Assembly: GCF_035317345.1 (NCBI RefSeq)
Contig: NZ_JAYKTU010000002.1
Direction: 5' to 3' (one strand)
DNA: 64,000 nucleotides
DNA from: Cellvibrio fontiphilus
GTDB taxonomy: Bacteria > Pseudomonadota > Gammaproteobacteria > Pseudomonadales > Cellvibrionaceae
Shown: positions 60,786 to 64,000 of the stretch, in pieces
Position numbering within the stretch: the stretch's first letter is position 1
How the letters are laid out: the number at the start of each line of letters is the position of its first letter
Made by a program: the position numbers and the translations under genes
Notes under the pieces: model-generated
Databases searched by the model: none
The model's input: the letters and a program-made list of their open reading frames with translations, nothing else
What the model was told of the DNA's origin: nothing

Positions 60786-63700
60786 ATGGACATACCTTTT
60801 GCCAATGAAGAGAACTATTCCACCCATTACGACCAGCTGTTTGTTCTGTACCAAAAAAGTTTGTTTCGCGAATTGTGGGAACAGGCAATCCAATGGTGGG
60901 GTGATTCTCCCTGGCCCAGCGCAGGATTGGAACTATTGCGCGCACGCACGCTCAGCCAACTGGGTAATGATCGCCTGTGTCACGCGTTGCTGTGGAAACT
61001 CTGGCGCAAGCAACCACAACTGAAAGGGCTAGCCCCGCTCATAGTTTCACTTTATCACCGCTCGCGGGGGCCACTGGTAGCCTTGCGAATGCTGCCGCTT
61101 ATTGAAAAGCGCGCGCAGCCAGATGATAAAGATCTTGCGGATATACGCGGAGAAAAAGCTGAAATATTGGCACGTTTCCGCGATTTTTCCGGTGCTGAAG
61201 AATGCCTCGGAGATTTGAAAAAAACGGGTGATGACTGGCAGTTATTGTCGGTAGCCGAAGTTAAATTTTTGCAGGACGATCACTCCAGTGCCCTGAACGT
61301 TATTAATAAAATCCTTACCCGTACTCCGCACTACCGCGCTGCGTTAATATTTAAAGCCAACATATTGCAATTGCAGCATGATTTAACCCAAGCGATTACA
61401 ACGCTTGCGGATTTCTGGCTCAACACCCAATCTTTCTGGGCTGGGCGCCTACTCTGCAGTTTATATATTGAAAATCAACAATACGCAGAGGCGCATGACT
61501 GCCTGAACCGGCTAAAAACCTTACCCATTTATACCGGTAAAGATTCAGATCGCTCGCTGCGTGTACTACAAGCTGATTTACTCTGCGCTGAACAGCGTTA
61601 CGAAGAAGCGCTGGAATTCATTGAACAAAAAAATTTCTTCGGCAAATCAATTGCCAATGCAATTGTTAACACCGGGGAGAAACGCGCGCGCAAAGTAATC
61701 AATGTTCCCTTTGTTCGCCAAGCCAATATGACTTGCGCACCCGCGAGCATTTCAGCTGTAGCCGCTTATTGGAATGTCACAGTGGCACAGGCAGATGTAA
61801 TTGATGCAATTTGTTATGGCGGAACACAATCAGTAGATGAACGCCGCTGGGTGGAAGAAAATGGTTGGTATGCACAGGAATTTCAACTGACCTACAGCGC
61901 AGCGAAAAGCCTGCTTGATATGGATATACCGATTTTATTAGCCACCGTAGAACCGGGCAGTGCGCATTTACAAGTGCTTGTCGGTTACGATGAGGCTATG
62001 GGGACTTATCTACTACGCGACCCCTATTATCGCCGCTTGCAAGAAATGCTGATTGAATCGAGCCACGAATATTATGCGGCGTCCGGTCCTCGCGCTATGG
62101 TCATGGCGCCCATGAGTTATCGCGAAAAAATTATTGCACTGGAGCTACCTGCCAGCTCACTTTACGATTGCCTTTACCAACTTAATCGCGCACTAAGAGC
62201 CAACCAACGAGATCAGGCAGCAACCCAACTGGCGCTAGCACAGAGCCTGGCCCCAGAACATAGGATGACCATCAATTGCGAACGCGCGCTGGCATGTTAT
62301 GACGGCGACGAATCACGCATTCTGGCAACAACCGAAAAACTACTTGCCCTCTTCCCGAACGATGTAAATTTGCAACTCAGTAAAGTCAGTAGTTTGAATG
62401 CTGTGGGCTCAAGCAAACAAATGCTCGAGTATTTGGAATCAATTGCTGCACAACCTACTAGCCATTTTCTGGTAAAAAGCCGGCTGGCTGATTATTTACG
62501 ACACGATCACAGGCAACAAAACCGCGTAATCACACTTTATAAAAAATTACTCGATATGAGTCCCACTAACACTGAAAACCTTTACGCCTATGCAGGTGTG
62601 TTGTGGGACCAAAATAATTATCTCGATAGTTATCAGCTGTACCGGTTTGCAACCTGCCTTGAAGACAAAAACGAACAATATGCAGAGAGTTTTTTCAAAG
62701 CAGCACGCTATCACAAACAAACCGAAAAGGGCCTTGAATTTTTACGTGATAGATTCAAACGCTTTGGTAAAAAATCATCCGGCCCGGCAGTTTCCTTATT
62801 TCATGCGCTGGATAGTTTGGAGCGCACTCACGAAGGCTTGGTGGTGCTCGAAGAAGCCATCGACATGCGCCCGGAAGACGGCTGGCTGATTGCATTCACT
62901 GCACGCAAACTTCTACAGCAACAGCAAACAGAAGCTGCCAGTGTATTGGCAGAGCGCGCCAAACCATTGATCAGTGAGGTTCGTTACAACGAATTAGCGG
63001 CCGAAATTTTTGAATACAATCTTCAGCCTAACAAGGCCATCGAATGCCTTGAAAAAATCCTGCGGTTGGAGCCGCTCAACAACAAAGCCAATCAAAGCAT
63101 GATGCGCCTTTTTATCGAGGCGAACGAGCGCAGCAAAGCCGACCAGTTTATTGCGCAACAGCTGGCGCGTTATCCAGATAACGCCATGCTGCTTGAGCTC
63201 TCTATTGACTGGATCGAAAATGGGGATTATCAAACCCAAATTGAAGCCTACCGCACATTCATCTCCCACCACCCAACCAATGCATGGGGTTATCGCGGTT
63301 TGGCCGACGCCCTCTGCAACCTGGAGCTGTTTGATGAAGCGCTCCTGGCCGCGGATGAAGCTATTGCCGTTTCCAGCAACAGCAGTGCAAGCCATTATTA
63401 TCGCGGCAAAATACTTTTAGCCAAGCAACAATACGAAGCCGCGCGCACCAGTTTTCGCAAAGCCATCGAATTATCCTGCGATTACACTTACGCTTACGAT
63501 CCCTTGCTGCAATGCGGATTTAATCACAGCACACAACAACAAGACCTGGCTTTTATTTACGAGCAATTAATGACGCAGGTCAGCTATGGCGATGGTTTAC
63601 TCGCCTATCAACGTGTTGCCACCACACTACTGTCCGCACAAGATATTTTGCAATTTCTTGAACATGCGCTGGATGTAAGGCCGGACCTCTGGCATGCCTG

Positions 63701-64000
63701 GGTAGCCTTAACACTCACCTATCGCGCCGCAGGAGAAAACGAAAAAGCGCTGGACACCATTGCACAAGCTGCAAATCGTTTTCCGTTATTGCCGCGTGTT
63801 TTCCAGGAGCTGGCAGTGAGTCATAGATTGCTGAACCAGTTAGACAAAGCAGAATTTTATTATCGTCACGCCCTCAGTTTATCGCCGGGGTGGACACTGC
63901 CCGCCAATAATTTGTGTGATCTTCTTGAACAGCAAGGGCGTTACGATGAAGCAATTACCACACAGCGTGCACTCATAGCACGCAACCCATTGGCCTCATC
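60786..64000 (+). CDS. Long TPR protein with embedded C39-type cysteine peptidase domain (partial)
   Basis: The frame is open from the ATG at 60786 to the window edge (1071 codons, no stop). Residues 1-290 are TPR/helical repeats. At about 304-415 there is a peptidase C39-like domain: VPFVRQANMTCAPASIS with catalytic C317, AHLQVLVGYD with H394 and LRDPYY with D412. TPR-type repeats continue to at least residue 1070 (e.g. GYRGLADALCNLELFDEALL, HAWVALTLTYRAAGENEKAL). C39 domains cleave double-glycine leader peptides in bacteriocin transporters, but this one is not in a transporter. The job may be processing of a peptide or regulatory scaffold; uncertain. Confidence 0.8.
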   Translation, partial: MDIPFANEENYSTHYDQLFVLYQKSLFRELWEQAIQWWGDSPWPSAGLELLRARTLSQLGNDRLCHALLWKLWRKQPQLKGLAPLIVSLYHRSRGPLVALRMLPLIEKRAQPDDKDLADIRGEKAEILARFRDFSGAEECLGDLKKTGDDWQLLSVAEVKFLQDDHSSALNVINKILTRTPHYRAALIFKANILQLQHDLTQAITTLADFWLNTQSFWAGRLLCSLYIENQQYAEAHDCLNRLKTLPIYTGKDSDRSLRVLQADLLCAEQRYEEALEFIEQKNFFGKSIANAIVNTGEKRARKVINVPFVRQANMTCAPASISAVAAYWNVTVAQADVIDAICYGGTQSVDERRWVEENGWYAQEFQLTYSAAKSLLDMDIPILLATVEPGSAHLQVLVGYDEAMGTYLLRDPYYRRLQEMLIESSHEYYAASGPRAMVMAPMSYREKIIALELPASSLYDCLYQLNRALRANQRDQAATQLALAQSLAPEHRMTINCERALACYDGDESRILATTEKLLALFPNDVNLQLSKVSSLNAVGSSKQMLEYLESIAAQPTSHFLVKSRLADYLRHDHRQQNRVITLYKKLLDMSPTNTENLYAYAGVLWDQNNYLDSYQLYRFATCLEDKNEQYAESFFKAARYHKQTEKGLEFLRDRFKRFGKKSSGPAVSLFHALDSLERTHEGLVVLEEAIDMRPEDGWLIAFTARKLLQQQQTEAASVLAERAKPLISEVRYNELAAEIFEYNLQPNKAIECLEKILRLEPLNNKANQSMMRLFIEANERSKADQFIAQQLARYPDNAMLLELSIDWIENGDYQTQIEAYRTFISHHPTNAWGYRGLADALCNLELFDEALLAADEAIAVSSNSSASHYYRGKILLAKQQYEAARTSFRKAIELSCDYTYAYDPLLQCGFNHSTQQQDLAFIYEQLMTQVSYGDGLLAYQRVATTLLSAQDILQFLEHALDVRPDLWHAWVALTLTYRAAGENEKALDTIAQAANRFPLLPRVFQELAVSHRLLNQLDKAEFYYRHALSLSPGWTLPANNLCDLLEQQGRYDEAITTQRALIARNPLAS

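Noticed and set aside
1..64000. CRISPR arrays, tRNA or rRNA genes
   Set aside because: No regularly spaced short repeats, tRNA cloverleaf or rRNA segments were noticed. A Cas gene was not found either. A computational scan would be needed to rule out a cryptic tRNA.

Overview
The window looks like a chromosomal stretch from a polysaccharide-degrading gammaproteobacterium, most likely Cellvibrio or a close relative. The basis is gene content: three secreted modular glycoside hydrolases (two GH16, one GH5 with two CBM6 modules), Ser-rich linkers, a fimX-serB-ahpA/ytjB neighbourhood as in pseudomonads, several chemoreceptors, and the rpsF-rpsR-rplI-dnaB block. The genus is an inference; no 16S gene is present. 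No tRNA, rRNA or CRISPR array was seen.

Layout. 1-2015: end of a chemotaxis/pilus-type signalling operon on the minus strand (chemoreceptor, CheY-like regulator, STAS protein, and the first bases of a further gene). 2302-7033: ppc, then a gap with a cluster of DnaA-box-like sequences, then an ADP-ribosylglycohydrolase-like gene coupled to a DUF3429 membrane protein. 7323-8730: a secreted fibro-slime/PEP-CTERM protein and a NIPSNAP protein. About 8990-11912: an A+T-rich array of four minus-strand gene cassettes separated by three well-formed integron attC sites with no integrase in the window (a CALIN); two cassette proteins carry the R-x4-H motif of HEPN RNases. 12338-16531: a nitrate reductase fused to a CysJ-type flavoprotein, with a sigma-54-type promoter upstream. 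16821-25746: chemoreceptor, PilZ-like protein, fimX, serB and an AhpA/YtjB protein. 25869-29502: a bifunctional OlsF-like acyltransferase and a tandem pair of periplasmic binding-protein-like genes. 29633-41529: housekeeping genes (mpl, RpiB-like, ubiX, mvaB, smrA, acs) mixed with a hybrid histidine kinase, a chemoreceptor and small conserved proteins. 42061-43974: GH16. 44077-50972: panD-panC, a LicD-like/cytidylyltransferase pair, a MOSC protein, dnaB and the ribosomal operon rpsF-rpsR-rplI. 51329-59038: GH5-CBM6-CBM6, a membrane-anchored AraC regulator, a large GH16 enzyme with several CBM32-like modules, and a second PEP-CTERM-like protein. 59142-64000: small conserved genes and the 5' part of a very long TPR protein with an embedded C39-type cysteine peptidase domain.

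How the parts connect. The CAZymes and the AraC regulator form a plausible glucan-use unit: each of the three glycoside hydrolase genes has a related TGGGA...CCA inverted-repeat motif 110-180 bp upstream of its start. FimX and the PilZ-like protein point to c-di-GMP control of type IV pili, which fits the CheY/STAS/chemoreceptor genes at the left end. The cassette array is the clearest horizontally acquired region. All assignments come from reading the sequence; no database search was run.
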